From positions 744,001 through 808,000 of the forward strand of contig NC_018748.1 of assembly GCF_000263195.1 (NCBI RefSeq): 64,000 bases of DNA, given 5' to 3'. Positions 51,780 to 60,905 of the stretch are shown piece by piece (the stretch's first letter is position 1; each line of letters starts with the position of its first letter). The notes under the pieces are model-generated. The model had not been told where the DNA came from, did not search any database, and worked only from the letters and a program-made list of their open reading frames with translations. The translations under genes were made by a program, and so were the position numbers. This DNA is from Emticicia oligotrophica DSM 17448. GTDB taxonomy: Bacteria > Bacteroidota > Bacteroidia > Cytophagales > Spirosomataceae.

Positions 51780-53042
51780 TTAAGCTACTGCTAAAGGGGC
51801 ATATTCACCCGCTTTAAGTTTAGCTTGAACTTTCTCGAAACAATCCATTGTATATTCTACATCTTCGAGAGTATGTGAAGCAGTAGGAATAATACGCAAC
51901 ATGATAACACCTTTAGGAACTACTGGGTAGATAATTACTGAACAAAAGATTCCCATATTTTCACGTAAATCACGGATTAAGTTTGTCACGGTAGGCAAAT
52001 CATAGTTTCCGTGCAAGAATACAGGCGTTACTGGTGATGTTGTATCTCCAATATCAAATCCACGCTTACGGAAACCATCTTGAAGAGCTTTTACGATTGT
52101 CCAGAGATTTTCTCTAAATTCTGGGTGATTCTTTATCAACTCCAAACGCTTCATCCCTCCTAAAACAAACGGCATTGGAAGTGCTTTTGCATAAGTTTGT
52201 GAACGCATATTGTATTTCAAGAACATCACAATATCAGGATCGGCTGCAATAAAAGCACCAATAGCCGCCATTGATTTTGCAAATGTACAGAAATGTAAAT
52301 CTACTTGGTCTTGTACCCCGAAATGTTCTGGTACACCTGCACCAGTAGGCCCCATTGTACCAAATCCATGAGCATCATCAACCAATAAACGGAAGTTGAA
52401 TTTCTTTTTTAATTCAACGATTTTATCTAGACTTCCAACTTTACCCGACATACCGAACACACCTTCAGTAATCACTAAGATTCCACCGCCTTGCTCTTCT
52501 GCCAACTTAGTCGCTCTTACGAGGTTTTTCTCTAAGCTTTCCATATCGTTGTGGGCAAACTGGTAATAGGTACCACCTTTGGCTTTGTGTAAACGGATAC
52601 CGTCAATCAAACAGGCGTGGCTTTCAGCATCGAAAACAATTACATCTCTTCTATCAACAATACATTCGATTACCGACATAACCCCTTGATAACCATAGTT
52701 AAGCAAGAAAGAATCTTTTTTACCAACATATTCGGCCAATTGCTTTTCAAACTGCTCGTGCAATTCGGTATTACCAGTCATCATACGAGCACCCATTGGA
52801 TATGCCAAGCCATATTCAGCAGCAGCCTCGGCATCAGCCTTACGTACTTCTGGATGATTTGCTAATCCTAAATAGTTGTTCAACGACCAATTAAGCATTT
52901 TCTTACCCATAAATTCCATGTGAGGACCAAGCTCACCCGAAAGTTTTGGAAAAGAATAATAATGGTGCGAATTGAGCAATTTCGCCTGCGACCCGATTGG
53001 TCCTAAATTGCTAAGAGCTTTATCGAAAATATCTTGTGCCAT
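51780..53042 (-). CDS. Serine palmitoyltransferase-like alpha-oxoamine synthase
   Basis: 420-residue PLP enzyme of the KBL/SPT/BioF group. The Schiff-base Lys256 lies in HFCTFAKSMAAIG; Asp222 and His225 lie in VDDAHGFG, and His142 (ESHACLIDG) stacks on the cofactor. NWSLNNYLGLANHPEVRKA and GARMMTGNTELHEQFEKQLA are family motifs. It condenses an amino acid with acyl-CoA. In Cytophagales this could be serine (sphingolipid) or cysteate (sulfonolipid). The sequence alone does not choose. Confidence 0.88.
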   Translation of the reverse strand: MAQDIFDKALSNLGPIGSQAKLLNSHHYYSFPKLSGELGPHMEFMGKKMLNWSLNNYLGLANHPEVRKADAEAAAEYGLAYPMGARMMTGNTELHEQFEKQLAEYVGKKDSFLLNYGYQGVMSVIECIVDRRDVIVFDAESHACLIDGIRLHKAKGGTYYQFAHNDMESLEKNLVRATKLAEEQGGGILVITEGVFGMSGKVGSLDKIVELKKKFNFRLLVDDAHGFGTMGPTGAGVPEHFGVQDQVDLHFCTFAKSMAAIGAFIAADPDIVMFLKYNMRSQTYAKALPMPFVLGGMKRLELIKNHPEFRENLWTIVKALQDGFRKRGFDIGDTTSPVTPVFLHGNYDLPTVTNLIRDLRENMGIFCSVIIYPVVPKGVIMLRIIPTASHTLEDVEYTMDCFEKVQAKLKAGEYAPLAVA

Positions 53043-53369
53043 CTGTTATCAGTAAATAATGGTAATGAATAATGTTTTATTAAAACACTTTCGAATTAAA
53101 ATTTACGCAAAAATAACGCTTTTTTAATAGGAAACCAAACACGGCTTTTCTATAAAAAAGCTATCTATACAAAATGTGCAACATTTTTACAGTATATTTA
53201 AAAAATGCAATTTGATTTTAGTGTTAATTAGTGTTAAAATAGTCGATAAGCAACACAGTTAGTAGCAATTAACATTTAATTAGATTGAACTATCAAAAAT
53301 TATTGGCTATCAACTATGCACTGTAGACTTAATATTCAAAGTACAGCAAAACTAAATCAATAAAAAATC
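53043..53369. other. 327-bp divergent regulatory region
   Basis: Lies between the SPT-like gene (minus) and the biotin carboxylase (plus). It holds the minus-strand promoter at 53108-53139 and a perfect 10-bp direct repeat TTAGTGTTAA at 53218-53227 and 53228-53237, a plausible operator. No ORF is supported. Confidence 0.5.
53108..53139 (-). promoter_or_regulatory. Bacteroidota-type promoter for the SPT-like gene
   Basis: Read on the minus strand: TTTG at 53139-53136, 20-bp spacer and TATTTTTG at 53115-53108, about 66 bp before the ATG at 53042. Confidence 0.65.
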
Positions 53370-54896
53370 GTGGTAAATTCTGTTAACGGTGCGACGATTC
53401 GCAAAATACTAATTGCCAATAGAGGTGAAATTGCCCTTCGTGTCATGCGTACTGCACGTGAAATGGGTATTAAAACGGTAGCGGTTTTCTCGGAAGCTGA
53501 CCGTAATTTTCCGCACGTAAAATATGCCGATGAAGCGGTTTGTATAGGCCCTGCTCCCTCAAAAGAATCATATTTAAAAGGTGATAAAATTATTGAAGTA
53601 GCCAAAAGTTTAGGCGTAGATGCCATTCATCCAGGTTATGGTTTTTTATCAGAAAATGCCGATTTTTCGAGAAGTGTAAGAGAAGCTGGACTCATTTTCA
53701 TCGGTCCATCGCCCGAATCAATTGAAATCATGGGCGATAAACTTTCTTCCAAACATGCAGTAGCAAAATACAATATACCAATGGTTCCCGGCACCCCCGA
53801 TGCCATCACTGACCGTGCTGCTGCCAAGCAAAAATCGGCTGAAATTGGATATCCTGTTTTAATCAAAGCCAGTGCAGGTGGCGGTGGAAAGGGCATGAGG
53901 GTAGTACAAAATGAAGAAGAATTTGACGAGCAAATGGACAGAGCCGTTGGTGAAGCCATTTCTGCCTTTGGAAATGGGGCTTGTTTTATTGAAAAATATA
54001 TTACCAAACCCAAGCACATTGAAATTCAGGTAATGGGCGACCAACACGGAAATGTAGTTCATTTATTCGAACGTGAATGTTCTATTCAGCGTCGTCACCA
54101 AAAAGTAGTAGAAGAAGCTCCTTCAGCAGTACTTACGCCCGAAATTAGAGAAGCTATGGGCAAATGTGCAGTTGATGTTGCCAAAGCTTGTAATTATTAT
54201 GGAGCAGGGACTGTAGAGTTTATTGTTGACGAAGATTTGAATTTTTATTTCTTAGAAATGAATACTCGTTTGCAAGTTGAGCACCCAGTAACAGAAATGA
54301 TTACAGGTATCGACCTTGTAAAAGAAATGATATACGTAGCCGAAGGACGAGAGCTAAGTTTCAAACAAGAAGATTTGAAAATAAATGGTCATGCCATTGA
54401 AGTAAGGGTTTGTGCCGAAGACCCTGCCAATAATTTTTTACCAGACGTAGGTTTGTTGCAAACTTATGTGCGTCCACAAGGCAATGGAGTGCGTGTTGAT
54501 GATGGCATTGAAGAAGGTATGGAAATTCCTATTCACTATGACCCAATGATTGCCAAATTAATTACTTATGGTAAAGACCGTACAGAAGCCATCGAAAAAA
54601 TGCTTCGAGCGATTGATGAATTTAAGATTACAGGTGTAGCCACTACCCTACCCTTCTGTACTTTTGCTTTACAACACGAAGCATTCATTAGTGGCAAGTT
54701 TGATACACGCTTCGTTGGTTTATATTTTACACCAGAGGTGCTCCAAAAGCAAGTTTCCAATACAGAATTAGAAATTGCGGCAGTTTTAGCGGCAGAAATC
54801 TTGAAGCGTAAACAAAATAATAGTTCGACTCCAAATACACCTAATATAGCCCAAAGCAGTCAATGGCGTAGAAATAGAATTAATTTAAGAGGCTGA
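53370..54896 (+). CDS. accC: Biotin carboxylase subunit (acetyl/propionyl-CoA carboxylase type)
   Basis: 508 residues from a GTG at 53370, the first acceptable start in frame. ATP-grasp landmarks are HPGYGFLSENADF (about 88-100), KASAGGGGKGMRVV and the conserved HIEIQVMGDQHGNVVHLFE, with the C-terminal EVRVCAEDPANNFLPDVG region. It carboxylates biotin on a carrier protein. No accB or carboxyltransferase is adjacent, so it is an orphan; the length is nearer to PCC/ACC subunits of the longer type. Its tail ends in a basic extension (RRNRINLRG). Confidence 0.93.
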   Translation: MVNSVNGATIRKILIANRGEIALRVMRTAREMGIKTVAVFSEADRNFPHVKYADEAVCIGPAPSKESYLKGDKIIEVAKSLGVDAIHPGYGFLSENADFSRSVREAGLIFIGPSPESIEIMGDKLSSKHAVAKYNIPMVPGTPDAITDRAAAKQKSAEIGYPVLIKASAGGGGKGMRVVQNEEEFDEQMDRAVGEAISAFGNGACFIEKYITKPKHIEIQVMGDQHGNVVHLFERECSIQRRHQKVVEEAPSAVLTPEIREAMGKCAVDVAKACNYYGAGTVEFIVDEDLNFYFLEMNTRLQVEHPVTEMITGIDLVKEMIYVAEGRELSFKQEDLKINGHAIEVRVCAEDPANNFLPDVGLLQTYVRPQGNGVRVDDGIEEGMEIPIHYDPMIAKLITYGKDRTEAIEKMLRAIDEFKITGVATTLPFCTFALQHEAFISGKFDTRFVGLYFTPEVLQKQVSNTELEIAAVLAAEILKRKQNNSSTPNTPNIAQSSQWRRNRINLRG

Positions 54897-55408
54897 TTTC
54901 TTTTACAAGATAAACGCTTCATTATAAAGTATTTATCATATCTTTATCTCAACCCCCATTTTTTGGGGTGTCTTTTGCGAATAATGGGTAAAATAAGTAA
55001 AATGTGCTGTTAGGCACTACATATTAGGAATTCCGATGATTTTGATATCTTAGGTACTCAACAGAGAGAGTTGTATACCTAAGGTACAAAAATTACGCAA
55101 AAACGGGCTACTGATATTTAGTTCCTAAATGACTTTTCAATCCTTCACTCGATTATTTTCAAAAATCAATCAAATTAGAAAACTATTGATAAAAAAAGCT
55201 ATTGGTTGAACACGATTTTAACAATAATTCTACTTAAAGTTACTCGTTATTTATCAAACTAACCAACCACCCCCTTTAATCTCCACCAATCAAAATTTAC
55301 TTGATACTCCTCACTCTAATTCATAGCTTTGCCACATTAGTCAGCTCTCACACCCTGCTTTAGTACCGTGCGTAGAACTGGATGTTTTACATTCAAATTC
55401 TTACAGAA
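54897..55408. other. 512-bp intergenic region with two hairpins
   Basis: No ORF with support. It holds a weak C-rich hairpin at 54952-54969 (possible accC terminator) and a 14-bp imperfect palindrome at 55049-55083. The rest is AT-rich and not explained. Confidence 0.45.
55049..55083. repeat. 14-bp palindrome with internal bulge
   Basis: Left arm 55049-55062 and right arm 55070-55083 pair except for 2 nt in the middle (CTTAGGTA-CT-CAAC against GTTG-TA-TACCTAAG), around a 7-nt AGAGAGA loop. It could be an operator or RNA element. Confidence 0.5.
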
Positions 55409-55882
55409 ATGAAAACTATAAAAAATCCGCTAACCGTTTCGGCATTACTTATTGTTATTGCCAATACATTATTTGCTTTTTATTCATTTGCAAATCTACC
55501 CGATACCATACCGATTCACTTTGGAGTGGACGGAACGCCCAATGGTTGGGGGCCTAAATTCAGTATTTTTCTCATACCAATCATTAATCTTGTCTTGTCA
55601 GGTTTCATGATTAGTGTTCGAAAACAACCTTTTAGTTATTTGAATTTACCTATAAAAATTAGTCAAAATAATTTAGAAGAAAGACTCAAATTAGGTACTG
55701 AATTGCTCGATATCATTACTTTGATTATCAGCTTTTTATTCTTGATGATTGAAATGAATATCGTAATGGTTAGTCAAAACCCGAATTATGGGAAATACAT
55801 GATGATTGCCATATTCGCACTCATTGTGGTTATTTTAGGCATTTCAGTTCACTATACTCGGAAGATTAACAAATTAGCTTAA
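55409..55882 (+). CDS. DUF1648 (SdpI-like) membrane protein
   Basis: 157 residues from ATG 55409 (an ATG at 55382 adds 9). The DUF1648 opening SFANLPDTIPIHFGVDGTPN precedes about four helices (FSIFLIPIINLVLSGFMIS, LLDIITLIISFLFLMIEM, MMIAIFALIVVILGISVHY). Related SdpI proteins give immunity to toxic peptides or act as sensors. A terminator follows. Confidence 0.85.
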   Translation: MKTIKNPLTVSALLIVIANTLFAFYSFANLPDTIPIHFGVDGTPNGWGPKFSIFLIPIINLVLSGFMISVRKQPFSYLNLPIKISQNNLEERLKLGTELLDIITLIISFLFLMIEMNIVMVSQNPNYGKYMMIAIFALIVVILGISVHYTRKINKLA

Positions 55883-55892
55883 ATAACAAATT

Positions 55893-55922
55893 AAACGCCG
55901 AAAGATATACCCTTCGGCGTTT
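55893..55922 (+). terminator. Terminator after the DUF1648 gene
   Basis: 10-bp stem (55893-55902 with 55913-55922), 10-nt loop and T-run. A T-rich tail follows (TTTTGTTTTC). Confidence 0.85.
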
Positions 55923-55980
55923 TTGTTTTCACATTGAATAAGCTAATTTTATTGCTTAGAATTTCAACCTTACGCTCATC

Positions 55981-56808
55981 ATGAAAAAACTCTTCCTACT
56001 ATTTATTATAGCAGCGATTACACAAATTACTTATGCCCAATCTGACGCAGAAAGAACTAAATATTTTCCTAAAAATCACGAAAAAATAAGCGTAATCCCG
56101 CCTAAAACAAAGCTATGGGTATTTGTAATGGCTGGTCAATCAAATATGGCTGGTAGAGGGCAAGTAGAGCCTAATGACACAATTACAAATTCAAGGATTT
56201 TGACGATAAATAAGCAAGGAGACCTTATCTATGCCAAAGAGCCTCTTCATTTTTACGAACCTACCCGCACGGGTCTTGATTGTGGGCTTTCATTTGCCAA
56301 TAATCTTTTAAAGAATATTCCACATGATGTATCCATTTTGCTTATTCCTACCGCTGTTGGTGGCAGTGCGATAGGTCAATGGCTGGGTGACTCTACATAT
56401 AGAGATGTTAAGCTATTGACAAATTTCAAGGAAAAAGTAGCCATTGGAATGAAATATGGAATCGTTAGGGGAATTTTGTGGCATCAAGGAGAGAGCGATG
56501 CATCGCCCAAAAGAATTGCCGTTCATGAAGAAAATCTAAAAAGTCTATTCGGTACTTTCCGTAAAACCGTTGGAAACTCGAAACTCCCTATTATTTTAGG
56601 CGAACTAGGTTCTTACTCCAAAACCAATGCCGAATGGCAACAAATCAACCAACAATTAAGAACTTATGTTTTGAGTGATAAAAATTCAACTATCATTCAA
56701 ACACAAGATTTAAAACATAAAGGTGATGATATTCATTTTGATGCTGCCGGACAACGCACAATTGGTGAACGCTTCGCATTGGCATTTATTCAAAAGTTTT
56801 ATAAATAA
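55981..56808 (+). CDS. Sialate O-acetylesterase (SASA/SGNH-type)
   Basis: 275 residues with signal peptide (MKKLFLLFIIAAITQITYAQ). The SGNH-like blocks are present: MAGQSNMAGRG with catalytic Ser, VGGSAIGQWLGD, GILWHQGESD, and the C-terminal DDIHFDAAGQR with the Asp/His dyad. It removes O-acetyl groups from sialic acids or related glycans (SASA family). A bidirectional terminator follows. Confidence 0.92.
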   Translation: MKKLFLLFIIAAITQITYAQSDAERTKYFPKNHEKISVIPPKTKLWVFVMAGQSNMAGRGQVEPNDTITNSRILTINKQGDLIYAKEPLHFYEPTRTGLDCGLSFANNLLKNIPHDVSILLIPTAVGGSAIGQWLGDSTYRDVKLLTNFKEKVAIGMKYGIVRGILWHQGESDASPKRIAVHEENLKSLFGTFRKTVGNSKLPIILGELGSYSKTNAEWQQINQQLRTYVLSDKNSTIIQTQDLKHKGDDIHFDAAGQRTIGERFALAFIQKFYK

Positions 56809-56836
56809 AAAGGGGGTTCTTTTCTGAACCCCCTTT
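56809..56836. terminator. Bidirectional terminator after the SASA gene
   Basis: 11-bp stem (56809-56819 with 56826-56836), 6-nt loop, with A-rich left side and T-rich right side. It also serves the gene that ends at 56840. Confidence 0.88.
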
Positions 56837-56839
56837 CTT

Positions 56840-58300
56840 TTATTTTCCTCCATTTCCCGACATTTTTTGTATTTGTTGACGTTCATAGAAGTTTATAAAA
56901 TCTTCTAATTTATCAACTGGTATTCTTCGGGCAATGATTTTCTTATCTTTATCTAAGATATAATTGGTAGGCGTAGAATAAACATCAAAATTCTTTCGGA
57001 AATAATACCTACCCTTTGCATCCCAAAGGTTTAATAATGGTTGGGTTTTATAGGCATAGACAAAGTCACTAATCTTCTTTTTGTCATAAGCAATACTCAC
57101 ATTATAGATGGTTGCTCTTTCTTTATTCTTGTTATAAAACTCCATCAGTTTAGGAGCTGATTCTTTACAATGACCACAATCTGGGTCATAGAAATGCACG
57201 ATTGTATATTTAGTTTTACTTTGCATTGGATTGTATTCACGCCCAAGCGAATCTGAAACAATCAGCGAAGGAAAGACTAAACCTGTTTGTAAAGGCTTTA
57301 AAATATCTACACGTTCTTGGAATTTTGCACGTTGAGTAGAATCCAACCAATCGGCATCTTTGAGATAATAATTTTCAGCCAAGTGAATAAATACACCATC
57401 TAAACCTACGATTTCGCTGTTTTCGTATTTGTTAGTCACCCACCACAAGGCAAAACGATATACTTCTTTATTTTTCTTTGCTAATTTCAAAACCTTATCG
57501 GCATCATGATTAACCGAATCAGTTACTTGGTAAACTAAATCCTTGAAATATCGCTCAATCCGCGTGTGAATGAATGGTGAGCGAAGTAAGCGGTCATCAC
57601 CAAAATCAAGATTATCAAAATAATGTCCCTTATAATAATTAAACAAATAGGTTGAATCTGGACGGCCATTAGCTTTTTTGGGTAATTCTGTCGGTAATTC
57701 AGGGTCCATGTTAGCTTTAATTACTTTTGAAGCGAAACTCCCGTTTTTCTCTTTCACTATTTGCTTCATGTATGCTTCTACTTCTTTCTGAATGCCTTCA
57801 ATTTTCTTGCGGCTCATTTCTTGTGAAGCAGGGTCATTTTTCAATTTTGCCATCGTACTTGCAGCTTCTGCCTCTTTGCTCTTTTCTTGCAAAAACTTAC
57901 GATAACCAAATAGGATTTCGTTTTCTTTCGAGCCTTTAAACTTAACCGAACCCACAAAATCAGTTGTATCACCTTCAATCTCCATGAATTGTTCTTTTCC
58001 ATCCACCGCAAAATCGTAGTATTTTGATGGTGAAAGTACGATTAAATAAATTCCTCCTTTCAGTGGTTCTTTCCCTTGAAAAACCAATTCACCATTCTGA
58101 ACTTTAGCTGAATCGACTTTGATATACTGATTATAACCAAAAAAATGAGCCAAATGGCAGGTTTTGCCCTCCGTGGCTCCTTTCATTTTCACTTTAATAG
58201 CGTGACCAATTTCTTGAGCAAAAGTATTTGTAGAAAAAACTAAAGTAAAAATTAAGAATAAACTTTTGAAATAGCGGAACGCCGCTCGGCTGATTCTCAT
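56840..58300 (-). CDS. Exported thioredoxin-like protein (DUF5106-type plus Trx domain)
   Basis: 486 residues from ATG 58300 (58321 and 58336 are alternative starts). The signal peptide (SLFLIFTLVFSTNTFAQ) lies after a basic n-region that contains the dispersed palindrome at 58273-58285. An N-terminal beta domain (VKMKGATEGKTCHLAHFFGY) is followed by a helical middle and a C-terminal thioredoxin fold with active-site CGHC (YDPDCGHCKES, about residue 372). It reduces or isomerises periplasmic disulfides; similar TlpA proteins are common in Bacteroidota. Confidence 0.88.
   Translation of the reverse strand: MRISRAAFRYFKSLFLIFTLVFSTNTFAQEIGHAIKVKMKGATEGKTCHLAHFFGYNQYIKVDSAKVQNGELVFQGKEPLKGGIYLIVLSPSKYYDFAVDGKEQFMEIEGDTTDFVGSVKFKGSKENEILFGYRKFLQEKSKEAEAASTMAKLKNDPASQEMSRKKIEGIQKEVEAYMKQIVKEKNGSFASKVIKANMDPELPTELPKKANGRPDSTYLFNYYKGHYFDNLDFGDDRLLRSPFIHTRIERYFKDLVYQVTDSVNHDADKVLKLAKKNKEVYRFALWWVTNKYENSEIVGLDGVFIHLAENYYLKDADWLDSTQRAKFQERVDILKPLQTGLVFPSLIVSDSLGREYNPMQSKTKYTIVHFYDPDCGHCKESAPKLMEFYNKNKERATIYNVSIAYDKKKISDFVYAYKTQPLLNLWDAKGRYYFRKNFDVYSTPTNYILDKDKKIIARRIPVDKLEDFINFYERQQIQKMSGNGGK
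58273..58285. repeat. Second copy of the AGCGGAACGCCGC palindromic unit
   Basis: A 13-bp match to the reverse complement of 44795-44807, lying within the N-terminal coding part of the thioredoxin-like gene. It forms an AGCGG/CCGCT stem. Confidence 0.55.
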
Positions 58301-58444
58301 ATTTGTATAATTTTGATTCATTTGATATTGTTTCACAAAGATAAATACTTAATTATGTGTTTTTTGTTAAGGGCTTGTTAATTTCGTCAACGGAAATTTA
58401 TTTGAGACGCTGTTTTGGGCTTATCCACCAATAAACGAAATCAT

Positions 58445-59215
58445 ATGTTTTATATTGCTTCGAAATTTCTTTCATTCTTTATCATGCCGATGGGTATTCT
58501 ATGCCTTTTGCTGATATACGCTATTATTACAAAAAATCGTACCAAATCTAAAAAAGCCACTATTTCTGCTTTTATTTTCCTTTATATTATTTGTAATCCG
58601 TTTTTAAACAATGAGCTTTTCTTATGGTGGGAAGTTCCTCCAACCTCTATTATCAATGTAAAACCTCATGATATTGGTATCGTGCTCACAGGAGGCGTTA
58701 TCAATGAAGATAAGCTTCCAATTGAAAATATTTTTCTAGGTGGTTCGGCTGACCGTATGGGACAAGCCATTGAGCTTTATAAGAAAGGAAAAATTAGAAA
58801 AATTCTGATAAGTGGCGGAGCTATTGAAATTTTAGGGAAAACACAGAAACTAGAAATTGAAGAAATGGCTAAATATATGATTATTAGCGGAGTAGCCAAA
58901 GAAGATATTATTTTAGAAAAATATGCTCAAAATACTAGAGAAAATGCCATTAATTGTTCAAAAATTTTAAAGAAGTATTTCCCGAATCAATCATATTTAC
59001 TCATAACTTCGGGGTTTCATTTGCCTAGAGCCAGTAAATGCTTTAAGAAAGTAGGGCTAAAAGTAGATTGCTTTGGGGCCGATTATATTTCGCACGAACG
59101 AAATTTTAATTGGTATAATCTGATTTTGCCGAGGGAGGGAAACTTTGGTTCAGCGAACTTACTATTCAGAGAAGTAATAGGCTATAATACCTATAAAGTA
59201 ATGGGCTGGATATAA
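58445..59215 (+). CDS. YdcF/SanA-like (DUF218) membrane protein
   Basis: 256 residues from ATG 58445 (a GTG/ATG start at 58415 adds 10). Two N-terminal helices (FLSFFIMPMGILCLLLIYAI and ISAFIFLYIICNPF) precede the DUF218 core: IGIVLTGGVINEDKLP, KILISGGAIE, NTRENAINCSKIL and LLITSGFHLPRASKCFKKVG. This family acts in envelope or vancomycin tolerance, by an unclear mechanism. It converges on pfkA. Confidence 0.9.
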   Translation: MFYIASKFLSFFIMPMGILCLLLIYAIITKNRTKSKKATISAFIFLYIICNPFLNNELFLWWEVPPTSIINVKPHDIGIVLTGGVINEDKLPIENIFLGGSADRMGQAIELYKKGKIRKILISGGAIEILGKTQKLEIEEMAKYMIISGVAKEDIILEKYAQNTRENAINCSKILKKYFPNQSYLLITSGFHLPRASKCFKKVGLKVDCFGADYISHERNFNWYNLILPREGNFGSANLLFREVIGYNTYKVMGWI

Positions 59216-59219
59216 AAAA

Positions 59220-59283
59220 ACGATTTACGAATGAATCATTAAAATTAGCACAAAGCTAAGATTAAATATCAATCGTAAATCGT
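59220..59283. terminator. Nested inverted repeat between ydcF-like gene and pfkA
   Basis: An 11-bp outer pair (59220-59230 with 59273-59283) encloses an inner TTAGC/GCTAA hairpin (59245-59249 with 59255-59259). On the minus strand it is followed by a seven-T run, which would terminate pfkA. Confidence 0.7.
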
Positions 59284-59292
59284 AGAATAATA

Positions 59293-60267
59293 TTACATAC
59301 TTAGAATGTGTACCATTCTCAATAAATCATCATGAATTGGCTTAGGTTTTTTGATTGTATCAATAAATGGTGTATAAACCAATTCATTGTTTACAATTCC
59401 TGCCATAACATTTTTGTAGCCCTTGATAAGCCCTTCAACCGCTCCTAAACCTAAACGGCTAGCAAGAATACGGTCGTAAGCAGTTGGTGTACCACCACGT
59501 TGGATGTGTCCGAGTGTTGTTACACGAATATCTAATTTATCAGCCACTTGTCCTTTAATCTTTTCTGCGATATCAACCGCGTGGCCTTCTTCATCACCTT
59601 CAGCTACTACTACAATTGAAGAAGATTTTGAGCGAGACCAACCATCTTTCAGAGTACTCACCACTTTTTTCAATGGTGTATGTGTTTCAGGAACCATTAC
59701 GATTTCAGCACCACCACCAATACCTGATTGGATTGCGATATAACCTGAGTCACGGCCCATTACTTCGATAAAAAATACGCGGTCATGCGAATCGGCTGTA
59801 TCTCTAATTTTATCAATTGCTTCAAGTGAAGTATTTACTGCAGTATCGAAACCAATCGTATAATCAGTACCATAAAGGTCATTATCAATAGTTCCGGGGC
59901 AGCCAACTGTTGGTATTTCGTATTCGTTGTAGAAAACCTCAGCTCCTGTAAATGTACCGTTTCCACCAATTGCTACAAGCCCTTCTATACCTAAATTCAT
60001 TAAGTTTTCGTAGGCTTTTTTTCTTCCTTCAGGAGTCATAAACTCCTTACTTCTCGCTGATTTCAGGATGGTACCTCCTCTTTGCACTATATTACTTACT
60101 GACTGCGAGTTCATTGGGAAAATATCTCCCGCAATCATTCCATTATATCCTCTTCTAATTCCGTAAACTTCTAAACCATGATAGATGGCACCTCTAACTG
60201 CCGCTCTAATGCAGGCATTCATACCAGGTGCGTCACCTCCAGATGTATAAACTGCTATTCGTTTCAT
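59293..60267 (-). CDS. pfkA: 6-phosphofructokinase
   Basis: 324 residues. ATP site GGDAPGMNACIR, the fructose-6-phosphate motif CPGTIDNDLYGTDYTIGFD (catalytic Asp128) and a C-terminal R-rich region LGHIQRGGTPTAYDR are present. The usual GGDG motif reads GGNGT, with Asn103 where E. coli PfkA has the Mg-binding Asp103. It phosphorylates fructose-6-phosphate in glycolysis. An upstream promoter lies at 60343-60375 on the minus strand. Confidence 0.93.
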   Translation of the reverse strand: MKRIAVYTSGGDAPGMNACIRAAVRGAIYHGLEVYGIRRGYNGMIAGDIFPMNSQSVSNIVQRGGTILKSARSKEFMTPEGRKKAYENLMNLGIEGLVAIGGNGTFTGAEVFYNEYEIPTVGCPGTIDNDLYGTDYTIGFDTAVNTSLEAIDKIRDTADSHDRVFFIEVMGRDSGYIAIQSGIGGGAEIVMVPETHTPLKKVVSTLKDGWSRSKSSSIVVVAEGDEEGHAVDIAEKIKGQVADKLDIRVTTLGHIQRGGTPTAYDRILASRLGLGAVEGLIKGYKNVMAGIVNNELVYTPFIDTIKKPKPIHDDLLRMVHILSM

Positions 60268-60905
60268 TTGAATATTTCTTAATATTTTGCTTAGTATTTC
60301 GCCTATTTGCCTCTCTTCTACAATTCTATACTATCTAAGGCACAAAAGTAATTAGTTTTCTTTACTTCTCCCAAACTTTCATTTATTATTAGTTAATAAT
60401 ATTGTTCTGCAAAATTGGTTATTATCAAAATTAAATTCTACTCTATGATTATTTTTAGAATTTTTTGTATATTATTATTTTAAGTATACTATGTTGCAGG
60501 CCATTTAACAGCCTATCAAAATGCAAACTTAATCATATCTTGAAAAAATAAAAAACAATCGACCTGTTTGGATATTCTTTATTCAAAAAATCTTGATTTA
60601 CCTCATTACAATTAGCCTCTCATAGGTTGTACACTCCAAATACATTCTATCTAATAAGTCAATTCCTAGCAAGTAACTTCTTTTTAGCATCTATCATCTG
60701 AGTATTTCTTCTTATATCAATCCTAATAAAAAACACCTAAACATCTAACTATCAAATACTTATACAATATTTAAGTTATTGTTGTTTTTTGGCATACTAT
60801 TTGAGATTCTTTAGGCAACACGATGATAAAACTTAACCTATCAGTAACTAGGTTTAAAACTTAAAGAACAATTTCTAAGAAATGTCAGGAATAACTTTAC
60901 CTACC
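60268..60905. other. 638-bp intergenic region upstream of two divergent genes
   Basis: AT-rich. It holds the pfkA promoter near the left side and a 6-bp palindrome (AACCTA...TAGGTT) at 60835-60854 just before the repetitive secreted gene. No ORF was supported. Confidence 0.4.
60343..60375 (-). promoter_or_regulatory. Bacteroidota-type promoter for pfkA
   Basis: On the minus strand TTTG at 60375-60372, 21-bp spacer and TACTTTTG at 60350-60343, about 76 bp before the ATG at 60267. Confidence 0.65.

Noticed and set aside
51626-51817. 63-codon frame across the terminator at 51726
   Set aside because: It runs through a strong terminator stem and encodes a Lys-rich peptide without family features.
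53636-54019. 127-codon frame opposite accC
   Set aside because: Antisense to the ATP-grasp domain, with no recognisable motif.
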